Assembly: GCA_003506435.1 (NCBI GenBank)
Contig: DOAQ01000008.1
Location: 34,644 to 98,643, forward strand
Direction of reading: 5' to 3'
Source of the DNA: Prolixibacteraceae bacterium
GTDB lineage: Bacteria > Bacteroidota > Bacteroidia > Bacteroidales > Prolixibacteraceae
Length of the DNA: 64,000 nucleotides
This document shows positions 7,272 through 14,778 of the stretch, piece after piece. Position 1 is the first letter of the stretch. Each line of letters starts with the position of its first letter. The position numbers and the translations under genes are program-made. The notes beneath the pieces are model-generated. The model was not told the DNA's origin. It saw only the letters and a list, made by a program, of their open reading frames with translations, and searched no databases.

Positions 7272-9218
7272 TTATTCTCTTTTTATAATCAGTGGTATTT
7301 TTGATTTTCCCGGAATAGTAAGCGGAATTCGTTCAACAGTCACCATGCCGGCATCCAGTCCGAAAGCATTAACATCCGATATGCCGATTCGCTTAAGTAT
7401 ATAATACAAATTTATGCTGATGCGGTCAAAAAAAGCCAGATCAATCTGCTTGGCAACCCGGCGATCGATGTGTACCACCCTGAAATCGGAGAGAATATTA
7501 TGTGATTTTAACGATGGGTGACGGCTAATCAGGTCAATTTTGCCTTCGTCGGATAAATGTTTCAGTACTTGTTTAAAATATTCGTTGATTTTTGGTTCCA
7601 CTTTAAAGCCGGTATAAAAGTCAATTCTCATAATTTTACCGGGCCATAGTTCGGTAACCTTGTATTCCAGCATATATGGACTGTTGACAATATCGACGTG
7701 TAAAAACCAATACATATCGGCCCGTTTAGGCTCCCTGTTAATGATCGAATGAATTGTTTTTTCTTCTATATCAGATAAATAGTTTGCCCGGGTAATATAA
7801 ACCAGGTTACCGGCATATTGTGGAACCGTTTTGTCTTCGCTGAGGCCTGAAATAATCGGAAGATATGGCTTAATATGATGAAAAGTGATATACCGGTTTC
7901 GTACCTTTCGGCCTTGATACATTACCAGCATAATCGACGAGAGGATGGATGCCACCAGGATGGTAAACCACCCGCCGTGTGAAAATTTAAACATATTGGC
8001 AATTAAAAATGCCCCTTCAATAAGTAAATAAACAGATGCAAAAAGGATGACCCAAATAAGTGATACTTTTTTCTTTCGCAGAAAAAAGAAAACTAAAATC
8101 GTAGTCATCAACATGGTAATAGTGATCGATAATCCATACGCTGCCTCCATGTTCGACGAATTTTGAAACAAAAGAACCACCAGGCAACAGGATACAAACA
8201 GCATCCAGTTAATTGATGGGATATACATTTGTCCTTTTGAGTGCGACGGATACTTGACCCGGATTCTTGGCCAGAAATTCAATGAAACAGCCTCACTGAT
8301 TAATGTGTACGACCCGCTAATAAGCGCCTGACTGGCAATAACAGCGGCCATCGTAGCCATTCCTATCCCGAAAGGCAAAAACCAATGAGGAATAATTGCA
8401 TAAAACGGATTGGTGCCCGGGGCAAGAGATTCTGAATTAGCCAGAACCCATGCTCCTTGTCCCAAATAGTTTATTATGAGCATTGTTTTTACAAAAATCC
8501 AACTAATACGTATATTTTTTAATCCGCAATGGCCCAGGTCTGCATATAACGCTTCGGCTCCGGTTGTACAAAGAAATACGGCTCCGAGGAGCAGAAAACC
8601 CTGTGGATATTTTGAAAGAAGCAATACAACATAGTACGGGTTAAAAGCTTTTAATACTGCCGGGTTGTGAATAAGCTGGCTAAATCCTAAAATTCCCAGA
8701 AGTGAAAACCATAGAAACATTATCGGTCCGAAAGATTTGCCAATGAAAGAGGTCCCGGATTTTTGAATAAAAAACATGCCCGAAATAATAAGAAGAACTA
8801 TCGGGATAACCGGAATTTTATGGTTAACAAGCGCTAACCCTTCGATAGCAGACATTACCGTAATCGAGGGAGTAATGACACCATCAGCCAGCAGTGCACT
8901 ACCGCCGATAATGGCAAATACGAACAGCCAGCTACGTTTTTGCCGCAAAAGGGCAAACAACGAAAAAATACCGCCTTCTCCTTTGTTTTCAGCCCGAAGG
9001 GTAATTAAAACATATTTTACTGTTGTTTGAAGAGTGAGTGTCCAGATAATGCATGAGAGAGAGCCAATCACAAGCAATTCATCAATATGTGAACTTGCCG
9101 ATAAAATTGCTTTCAGTACATATAAAGGAGAGGTTCCAATATCGCCAAATACAATTCCCAAAGAAATAACAACCCCTGCAAAACTCAACTTTTTTAACTG
9201 ATCACTATGCTCCGGCAT
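7272..9218 (-). CDS. kup: KUP-family potassium uptake protein
   Basis: 648 residues. The N-terminal half carries about 12 membrane helices beginning with the KUP hallmark GIVFGDIGTSPLYVLKA (about 20-36), then QTTVKYVLITLRAENKGEGG and SVTVMSAIEGL-type segments. The C-terminal 200 residues are a soluble cytoplasmic domain. KUP proteins are proton-coupled potassium importers. I chose ATG at 9218 (MPEHSDQLKKLSFAG) rather than a TTG at 9242, because a TAnnTTTG promoter box on the same strand (9240-9247) overlaps that TTG and would put it outside the transcript. It precedes the DUF47-pit pair by 61 bases on the same strand and may share its transcript. Confidence 0.93.
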   Translation of the reverse strand: MPEHSDQLKKLSFAGVVISLGIVFGDIGTSPLYVLKAILSASSHIDELLVIGSLSCIIWTLTLQTTVKYVLITLRAENKGEGGIFSLFALLRQKRSWLFVFAIIGGSALLADGVITPSITVMSAIEGLALVNHKIPVIPIVLLIISGMFFIQKSGTSFIGKSFGPIMFLWFSLLGILGFSQLIHNPAVLKAFNPYYVVLLLSKYPQGFLLLGAVFLCTTGAEALYADLGHCGLKNIRISWIFVKTMLIINYLGQGAWVLANSESLAPGTNPFYAIIPHWFLPFGIGMATMAAVIASQALISGSYTLISEAVSLNFWPRIRVKYPSHSKGQMYIPSINWMLFVSCCLVVLLFQNSSNMEAAYGLSITITMLMTTILVFFFLRKKKVSLIWVILFASVYLLIEGAFLIANMFKFSHGGWFTILVASILSSIMLVMYQGRKVRNRYITFHHIKPYLPIISGLSEDKTVPQYAGNLVYITRANYLSDIEEKTIHSIINREPKRADMYWFLHVDIVNSPYMLEYKVTELWPGKIMRIDFYTGFKVEPKINEYFKQVLKHLSDEGKIDLISRHPSLKSHNILSDFRVVHIDRRVAKQIDLAFFDRISINLYYILKRIGISDVNAFGLDAGMVTVERIPLTIPGKSKIPLIIKRE

Positions 9219-9239
9219 TATCGTAGAATAAAGTGGCAG

Positions 9240-9247
9240 CAAAGGTA
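9240..9247 (-). promoter_or_regulatory. TAnnTTTG -7 element of kup
   Basis: Minus-strand TACCTTTG, about 21 bases before the ATG at 9218. The leader would be very short. It also argues against the upstream TTG start. Confidence 0.5.
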
Positions 9248-9365
9248 ATTACAACTCCAACAGGATGTTCTCTTTCGGGAAAAAAATCTGTTGTAGGTTA
9301 AATTATTGATTCAAATCTGTCGAAGGTCTTGTCCCTGTTCTTTTTAGCAGTTTCATCCCAATTAC

Positions 9366-9373
9366 TATCTTTG
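9366..9373 (+). promoter_or_regulatory. TAnnTTTG -7 element of dusB
   Basis: TATCTTTG lies 23 bases before the GTG start of dusB. No clear TTTG -33 box at the standard spacing. Confidence 0.5.
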
Positions 9374-9396
9374 CCCGGAATTTATACAGCAATACT

Positions 9397-10410
9397 GTGA
9401 AGATCGGAAATATTGAATTGGGAGAAATGCCACTTTTTCTGGCACCGATGGAAGATGTAACCTACAAGTCGTTTCGTTACATGTGCAAGAAGTTCGGGGC
9501 CGATGTGATGATTACCGAATTTGTTTCGTCGGAAGCGCTGATCCGCGATGTGAAGAAAACCAAACAAAAAATGGAATTGTTTGATTTCGATCGTCCGGTG
9601 GCCATCCAGATTTACGGATACGATATCGATTCGATGGTTCGTGCGGCACAGGTTGCCGAAGAATTTCAGCCCGATTTTATCGACATCAACTATGGTTGCC
9701 CGATGAAGAAAATTGTAAAACGGGGAGCCGGGGCTGGCATGTTGCAGGATATTCCGAAGATGCAAAAAATGACTGCCGAAATTGTGAAGGCCGTTTCGCT
9801 GCCGGTGACGGCCAAAACCCGGCTGGGCTGGGATGAAACCAGTAAGCCCATTGTTGAAGTGGCCGAACGCTTGCAGGATGCAGGTGTTGCAGCGCTTACT
9901 ATTCACGGTCGCACACGCAGCCAGTTATACACCGGCGAGGCCGACTGGTCGCTCATTACCGAAGTAAAAAGCAATCCAAAGATTCAGATTCCAATTATTG
10001 GGAACGGCGATATTACCGGGGGCGTGAAAGCCAGACAGTTGCTTAATCAGTCGGGGGTTGATGCGTTGATGATTGGCCGCGGGTCCATTGGCCGCCCGTG
10101 GATTTTTAAAGAAGTAAAACATTACCTGAAAACAGGAGAACTGTTGCCTCCACCAACTGTTTCCGAGGTGGTTCAAAACGTAAAAGACCAGCTCGAAATG
10201 TCAATCGAATGGCGCGATAATGTGCGTACCGGAATTTTGATGATGCGCCGCCATTTTGCCAAATATTTTCCCAGCCTTCCCAACTTCAGGGAACATAAAA
10301 TCCGCCTGCTTCAGGCCATCACTCTCGAAGAAGTGACCCATGCCCTCAACCTGATCGAAGAACAATACAGCGAGCATCGGGTCGATTATTCAACGATCGG
10401 GCTGAAATAA
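9397..10410 (+). CDS. dusB: tRNA-dihydrouridine synthase, DusB type
   Basis: 337 residues starting with GTG (KIGNIELGEMPLFLAPMEDV, the usual N-terminus of the family). Flavin TIM barrel: APMEDVT at about 16-22, QIYGYD near 72, the catalytic-cysteine loop DINYGCPMKKIVKRGAG near 97-113, TAKTRLGW near 137, and the FMN phosphate-binding GNGDI and MIGRGSIGRPWIF. The enzyme reduces uridine to dihydrouridine in the D-loop of tRNA using FMN and NADPH. Divergent from kup, monocistronic, with a clear terminator about 190 bases downstream. Motifs and length match the family. Confidence 0.95.
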   Translation: MKIGNIELGEMPLFLAPMEDVTYKSFRYMCKKFGADVMITEFVSSEALIRDVKKTKQKMELFDFDRPVAIQIYGYDIDSMVRAAQVAEEFQPDFIDINYGCPMKKIVKRGAGAGMLQDIPKMQKMTAEIVKAVSLPVTAKTRLGWDETSKPIVEVAERLQDAGVAALTIHGRTRSQLYTGEADWSLITEVKSNPKIQIPIIGNGDITGGVKARQLLNQSGVDALMIGRGSIGRPWIFKEVKHYLKTGELLPPPTVSEVVQNVKDQLEMSIEWRDNVRTGILMMRRHFAKYFPSLPNFREHKIRLLQAITLEEVTHALNLIEEQYSEHRVDYSTIGLK

Positions 10411-10600
10411 ACATTCTTTGCTGTTTTGCCTGATTTCAGGACAGAATGTTTTGTGCAACATAAATTTTATTGGCACTTGTTGATAATAAATGATCTTGTT
10501 TTTGGTTTTAGAAGCAGAACATCTGTTGTATCAAAGCCATGAAACAATTTTGATCGTTCACTAAGCTACTTCTTTTCATAGATTCGGTTAGTTAGATCGG

Positions 10601-10634
10601 AAAAGGTTGGGATTTCACCCAGCCTTTTCTTTTT
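10601..10634 (+). terminator. Rho-independent terminator after dusB
   Basis: AAAAGGTTGGG (10601-10611) pairs with CCCAGCCTTTT (10618-10628) with one G-U wobble and a six-base loop, followed by CTTTTTT. The rest of the 10411-10731 gap shows only a weak outer repeat (AACATTCT/AGAATGTT near 10410-10450). Confidence 0.85.
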
Positions 10635-10731
10635 TATATTTCTTTACAAATAATTCAGCAATAAGCTTTTTTTGAACAAAACAGCCTCTGGCTTGTCTGT
10701 TCTGCTAATTTTGTTTGCTGAAATTATTCAC

Positions 10732-11487
10732 ATGGAACTATTATCCTCTTTTGAACTTGAACCATTTCACTGGGTTTTACTGGGTATTTGCGGAATGCTG
10801 ATCGGCATGTCGAAAGTTGGTGTGCCGGGCGTTTCAATGATCGTTGTGCCCGTCCTGGCATATATTTTTGGAGGAAAATTGTCAACCGGTGTTTTACTTC
10901 CCATCCTGATTATGGGTGATTTTTTTGGCGTTGCATATTATCGTCGGCATGCCCGCTGGGGCTACCTGGTTAAGGTTTTACCCTGGGCTTTTGCCGGAAT
11001 TGCTTTGGGATTATGGGTGGGGGTACTTGTGAACGACGAGCAGTTTAAAAACCTGATTGCCATACTGGTATTTGTGTGCATCGGACTGATGCTTTGGAAA
11101 GACCGTAAAAAAGATCAGCAGTTTTTCCCCGACAAATGGTGGTTTGCGGCATCAATGGGTATCCTGGGCGGCTTTGCTACCATGATCGGAAATGTTGCCG
11201 GGCCTATTTTTGCGATTTACCTGCTGGCTATTCATCTGCCAAAAAACAATTTCATTGGCACCGGAGCATGGTTTTTTCTGATCGTCAACCTGGTTAAATT
11301 TCCGCTTCAGATAATGGTTTGGAAAACAATCGACTGGTCGACATTGATGCTCGACATATTTACTTTGCCGGCTATTGCACTTGGAGCTGTTTTGGGTATC
11401 CGGCTGGTAAAGATTATTCCGGAACAAGCTTATCGTTACGTTATTATCGTCATAACAGTCCTGTCTGCATTCTTACTATTAATTTAA
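10732..11487 (+). CDS. TauE/SafE-family membrane exporter
   Basis: 251 residues from ATG at 10732; an in-frame TTG 60 bases earlier is less likely. Eight or so membrane helices in two halves with the family repeat pattern: MLIGMSKVGVPGVSMIVVPV near 17-36 and the mirrored MGILGGFATMIGNVAGPIFA near 138-157. TauE/SafE (PF01925) proteins are inner-membrane permeases that export sulfite or organosulfonates or move related anions. The substrate is not readable here. The stop codon is two bases before a methyltransferase gene, so the two form a transcription unit. Confidence 0.85.
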   Translation: MELLSSFELEPFHWVLLGICGMLIGMSKVGVPGVSMIVVPVLAYIFGGKLSTGVLLPILIMGDFFGVAYYRRHARWGYLVKVLPWAFAGIALGLWVGVLVNDEQFKNLIAILVFVCIGLMLWKDRKKDQQFFPDKWWFAASMGILGGFATMIGNVAGPIFAIYLLAIHLPKNNFIGTGAWFFLIVNLVKFPLQIMVWKTIDWSTLMLDIFTLPAIALGAVLGIRLVKIIPEQAYRYVIIVITVLSAFLLLI

Positions 11488-11489
11488 AT

Positions 11490-12200
11490 ATGAAAGAATT
11501 AGTAAATTATTTTCAGAATAAAAAAGTATCCTCGGTTTTGGATATTGGCTGCGGAAGCGGCGACTTTATCAACGTTTTGACAACGGTTTTTCCCGAAGGA
11601 ACCAAAATTACGGGAATCGATCCTTTTGAAGAAGCATTGGCTGAGGCGCGCCGGAAATTTCCTTCCGTTGAGTTTTTGCAGATGGGAGGTGAACAGATTT
11701 CTTTTCCGGATAACTGTTTCGATGTGGTTTCCATCTCGTTTGCCCTGCACCATCTGGGCGACGTTTCAAAAACACTTTCCGAAATGAAACGGGTTGTGAA
11801 ACCTGAAGGCTGGCTTGTGATCAACGAAATTGTTTCGGAAGTGCAAAACGAAGCGCAGGAGAACCAGAAAATGCTGCACCACCTGAAAAGTCTTGTCGAC
11901 CGTTTGAAAGGAATTCCGCACAGGGAAACGTATTCCACTGCCGAAGTGCTGGAAATAATCCGCAGCAATGGAATATCCGTCGAACATTCATTTACCGACT
12001 TAAAAATGAGCAAACCAAGCTTCGATCCCGAGCTTCTGGAACAACGGACCAACCAACTGAATGAGCATCTTGAAGAGTTGAAAAATCATAGTTCGTACGA
12101 AACAAAAACATCTCTCTTTGCTGATTATGAAGACCGACTGGAAACATACGGGTTTCAGATTGCTCCAAGCATTGTGGTGATCGGACGAAAGAAAGTTTAA
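11490..12200 (+). CDS. Class I SAM-dependent methyltransferase
   Basis: 236 residues from ATG at 11490, chosen because homology-type sequence begins there; a longer frame opening at 11319 merely runs out of phase through the exporter gene. Motif I is VLDIGCGSGDFINVL (about 16-30) and the acidic loop is ITGIDPFEEAL. VVSISFALHHLGD near 84-96 and MKRVVKPEGWLVINE near 105-119 are typical of the Methyltransf_11 group. Two bases separate it from the TauE-like exporter, suggesting co-expression. The methyl acceptor is unknown. Confidence 0.85.
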   Translation: MKELVNYFQNKKVSSVLDIGCGSGDFINVLTTVFPEGTKITGIDPFEEALAEARRKFPSVEFLQMGGEQISFPDNCFDVVSISFALHHLGDVSKTLSEMKRVVKPEGWLVINEIVSEVQNEAQENQKMLHHLKSLVDRLKGIPHRETYSTAEVLEIIRSNGISVEHSFTDLKMSKPSFDPELLEQRTNQLNEHLEELKNHSSYETKTSLFADYEDRLETYGFQIAPSIVVIGRKKV

Positions 12201-12263
12201 CTTTTTGGGAACAAAAGCATTTGTAATTTATTTGTAATTTTACCGGCTCGAAAAATAATTGCA

Positions 12264-12530
12264 ATGAGCGAATTTTTAGTCATTCTATATATTGGTTGGG
12301 GTTTGGTGCGAACGATTCTTATTATCGTGGTCGTTTTGTATATTTTCAAGGTCATCGGGAAAATAGCTTTCGCTTCAGCTATTAATCAGGCAAAGGCCAA
12401 TGCGCGGCAAAGCCAGCAACAGGCGAACCGAAAAAAAGAAGGCGAAGTAACCATTGTAACCGACCGAAAGAATTCATCAAAATATAATCGGAACGAAGGC
12501 GAATATGTCGATTTTGAAGAAATCGACTAA
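12264..12530 (+). CDS. DUF4834-family small membrane protein
   Basis: 88 residues. One N-terminal membrane helix (about 5-35, IGWGLVRTILIIVVVLYIF), then a basic/glutamine-rich cytoplasmic segment (NQAKANARQSQQQANRKKEG) and an acidic tail ending GEYVDFEEID. This matches DUF4834, a Bacteroidota-specific family of unknown role. Stands alone between the methyltransferase and the glycyl-tRNA synthetase. Confidence 0.75.
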   Translation: MSEFLVILYIGWGLVRTILIIVVVLYIFKVIGKIAFASAINQAKANARQSQQQANRKKEGEVTIVTDRKNSSKYNRNEGEYVDFEEID

Positions 12531-12660
12531 TTTCTTTCTCATACATCTCCAAAACTTTCTTTTTGTTATTCCGAATCAATGTGTCTTTTGATTCAGAAGT
12601 GTTTCGTTGCCGAATTTTTCCTATTTTTACGCCCTCAAAATAAAAACACACAAAGGCATT

Positions 12661-14214
12661 ATGGCTCAGGAAGATATTTTCAAAAAACTGGTTGCCCACT
12701 GTAAAGAATATGGGTTTGTATTTCAATCGAGTGAAATTTACGACGGGCTGGGCGCAGTTTACGATTACGGACAGAACGGCGTTGAACTGAAAAACAACAT
12801 TAAAAAATACTGGTGGGACAGCATGGTCCTTTTGCACGAAAATGTAGTGGGCATTGATTCTGCTATTTTTATGCACCCGACCATTTGGAAGGCTTCGGGC
12901 CATGTGGATGCGTTTAACGACCCGCTGATCGACAATAAAGATTCGAAAAAACGCTACCGTGCCGATGTGCTGATTGAAGAACAACTGGCAAAAATTGAAG
13001 ATAAAATAAACAAGGAAGTTGAAAAAGCGGCCAAACGTTTTGGCGATGCGTTCGACGAAAAACAGTTTCGCGAAACCAATGCCCGCGTGCTGGAAAATCA
13101 GCAAAAATGGGATGCTTTACACAACCGTTTTGCAAAAGCGCTGAACGATGGCAACCTCGAAGAACTGCGGCAAATCATCGTCGACGAAGAAATTGCCTGC
13201 CCGGTTTCGGGAACCCGCAACTGGACCGAGGTTCGTCAGTTCAACCTGATGTTTGCCACCGAAATGGGTTCGACCGCCGATGGCGCATTAAAAGTGTACC
13301 TGCGCCCCGAAACAGCACAGGGTATTTTTGTGAATTACCTGAATGTGCAGAAAACCGGCCGCATGAAAATTCCGTTCGGAATTGCACAAATCGGAAAAGC
13401 TTTCCGGAACGAAATTGTAGCCCGTCAGTTCATTTTCCGTATGCGCGAATTTGAACAGATGGAAATGCAGTTTTTTGTGAAACCGGGCACCGAACTCGAA
13501 TGGTTCGAACAATGGAAGGAAACCCGCATGAAATGGCATCAGGCGCTTGGCTTCGGCAGCGAAAACTACCGTTTCCATGTACACGAAAAACTGGCCCACT
13601 ATGCCAATGCTGCCGTCGATGTGGAATTCAAATTTCCGTTTGGCTTCAAGGAAGTGGAAGGTATCCATTCGCGTACCAATTTCGACTTGTCGCAACATCA
13701 GGAATATTCAGGAAAGAAAATTCAGTATTTCGACCCGGAATTGGGCGAATCGTATGTTCCTTACGTGGTAGAAACTTCGATCGGCGTCGACCGCATGTTC
13801 CTTCAGGTAGTTTCGGCTTCGTATCACGAAGAAGAAGTTATTTCGGCCAACGGGGAAAAAGATACCCGCGTTGTGATGAAACTACCGCCTGTACTTGCCC
13901 CGGTGAAACTGGCTGTGTTGCCGCTGGTGAAAAAAGATGGCCTGCCTGAAAAAGCCCGCGAAATTATTGATAGCCTGAAATTCGATTTCAACTGCCAGTA
14001 CGACGAAAAAGATTCGATTGGCAAACGCTACCGCCGCATGGACGCCATCGGCACTCCGTTCTGCGTTACCATTGACCACCAGACGCTGGAAGACAACACG
14101 GTGACCATTCGTTACCGCGACACAATGGAGCAAGATCGCGTTGGGATCGACAAATTGTTGGGAATTATTTCCGAAGAAGTGAGTTTCAAAAAGATGTTTA
14201 CAAACCTGAAATAA
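12661..14214 (+). CDS. glyQS: Glycyl-tRNA synthetase, dimeric (alpha2) type
   Basis: 517 residues from ATG at 12661 (MAQEDIFKKLVAHCKEYGF); an earlier in-frame TTG at 12607 is rejected. Class II synthetase features: motif 1 region near GAVYDYGQNGVELKNNIKKY; motif 2 with FRNEIVARQFIFRMREFEQ; the glycine-specific RPETAQGIFVNY; and motif 3 with ETSIGVDRMFL. A C-terminal anticodon-binding domain runs from about 410 (KLAVLPLVKKDG). Charges tRNA-Gly in the cytoplasm. Ends in a clear terminator. Confidence 0.96.
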   Translation: MAQEDIFKKLVAHCKEYGFVFQSSEIYDGLGAVYDYGQNGVELKNNIKKYWWDSMVLLHENVVGIDSAIFMHPTIWKASGHVDAFNDPLIDNKDSKKRYRADVLIEEQLAKIEDKINKEVEKAAKRFGDAFDEKQFRETNARVLENQQKWDALHNRFAKALNDGNLEELRQIIVDEEIACPVSGTRNWTEVRQFNLMFATEMGSTADGALKVYLRPETAQGIFVNYLNVQKTGRMKIPFGIAQIGKAFRNEIVARQFIFRMREFEQMEMQFFVKPGTELEWFEQWKETRMKWHQALGFGSENYRFHVHEKLAHYANAAVDVEFKFPFGFKEVEGIHSRTNFDLSQHQEYSGKKIQYFDPELGESYVPYVVETSIGVDRMFLQVVSASYHEEEVISANGEKDTRVVMKLPPVLAPVKLAVLPLVKKDGLPEKAREIIDSLKFDFNCQYDEKDSIGKRYRRMDAIGTPFCVTIDHQTLEDNTVTIRYRDTMEQDRVGIDKLLGIISEEVSFKKMFTNLK

Positions 14215-14238
14215 GAGAATATTCCAAAATAAATATTG

Positions 14239-14279
14239 AAAAGGTTGTCAAATTATGGCAACCTTTTTTATTTTTTCAT
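14239..14279 (+). terminator. Rho-independent terminator after glyQS
   Basis: AAAAGGTTG (14239-14247) pairs with CAACCTTTT (14259-14267), followed by a T-rich run to 14277. Confidence 0.85.
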
Positions 14280-14295
14280 CAGGATGTAGTGAAAA

Positions 14296-14343
14296 CTACT
14301 CGTACCTCAACGCCTCTACTGGGTTTCTTGTTGCAGCTTTCCA
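14296..14343 (-). pseudogene. Fossil C-terminus of an FtsX/MacB-type permease
   Basis: The minus strand reads LWKAATRNPVEALRYE followed by a TAG stop (14296-14298). This is essentially the invariant last residues of the two intact permeases of this cluster (WKAATRNPVEALRYE and WKAATRNPVDALRYE). Homology ends where a GC-rich intergenic repeat begins (14345). The rest of the gene is gone, so this is the 3' scar of a deleted third permease. Confidence 0.75.
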
Positions 14344-14344
14344 A

Positions 14345-14778
14345 AGCCCCTCTAAATCTCCCCAAAGGGGAGACTTTTGGACGGTTCATATTTCTTCTTT
14401 CGTTCATTTTATCTTCTGCCTCCAGTTCTCCCTCTTCGGGGCATAGCCGTCAAGCTAAAAATATAATTTTCTATTTATCAGTGATAAATGAAATACGACC
14501 ACCCCGTCCCGGAGAAACCGGGACACCCCTCCTAAAAAAAGGAGGGGAAACCGAAGCAAGTTGCGGCAGCGAAGAACCACCTGGCTTTCCAAATTGTCAC
14601 TGTCCCAAATTTCTCCTCCTGGATAGGAGGAGTACCCGAGGAACGAATGGGGAGGTGGTTGATTGTTTAAAGTAAAATATAGAATCAGTAAAAATTATTA
14701 GTACTGAAAAATAGTTATTTACAAAGATTCATCTCTTAGCTTGACGGCTATGCCCTTCGGGGGAGCTAGAGGGGGCTT
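14345..14778. repeat. Composite of nested GC-rich inverted repeats
   Basis: This non-coding stretch holds two nested inverted repeats. The outer pair is GCATAGCCGTCAAGCTA at 14441-14457 against TAGCTTGACGGCTATGC at 14737-14753 (17 bp, perfect), each joined to a C-rich/G-rich arm: AGCCCCTCTAAATCTCCCC at 14345 and the GGGGGAGCTAGAGGGGGCT type at 14759-14777. The inner pair starts with ACCACCCC at 14498 and ends with GGGGAGGTGGT at 14659, and it contains smaller hairpins. It lies directly after the stop of the permease at 14779. No gene is seen inside; short open frames here are chance. Confidence 0.75.

Noticed and set aside
9219..9242. TTG start for kup
   Set aside because: A TAnnTTTG promoter box overlaps it on the same strand; the ATG at 9218 starts typical KUP sequence.
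11319..11489. Longer N-terminus for the methyltransferase
   Set aside because: The extra 57 codons run out of frame through the TauE-like exporter gene and do not resemble methyltransferase sequence; the ATG at 11490 directly follows the exporter stop.
14255..14675. Open frames of 60-130 codons in the gap after glyQS
   Set aside because: They lie entirely in inverted repeats and the permease fossil; composition and sequence are repeat-derived.
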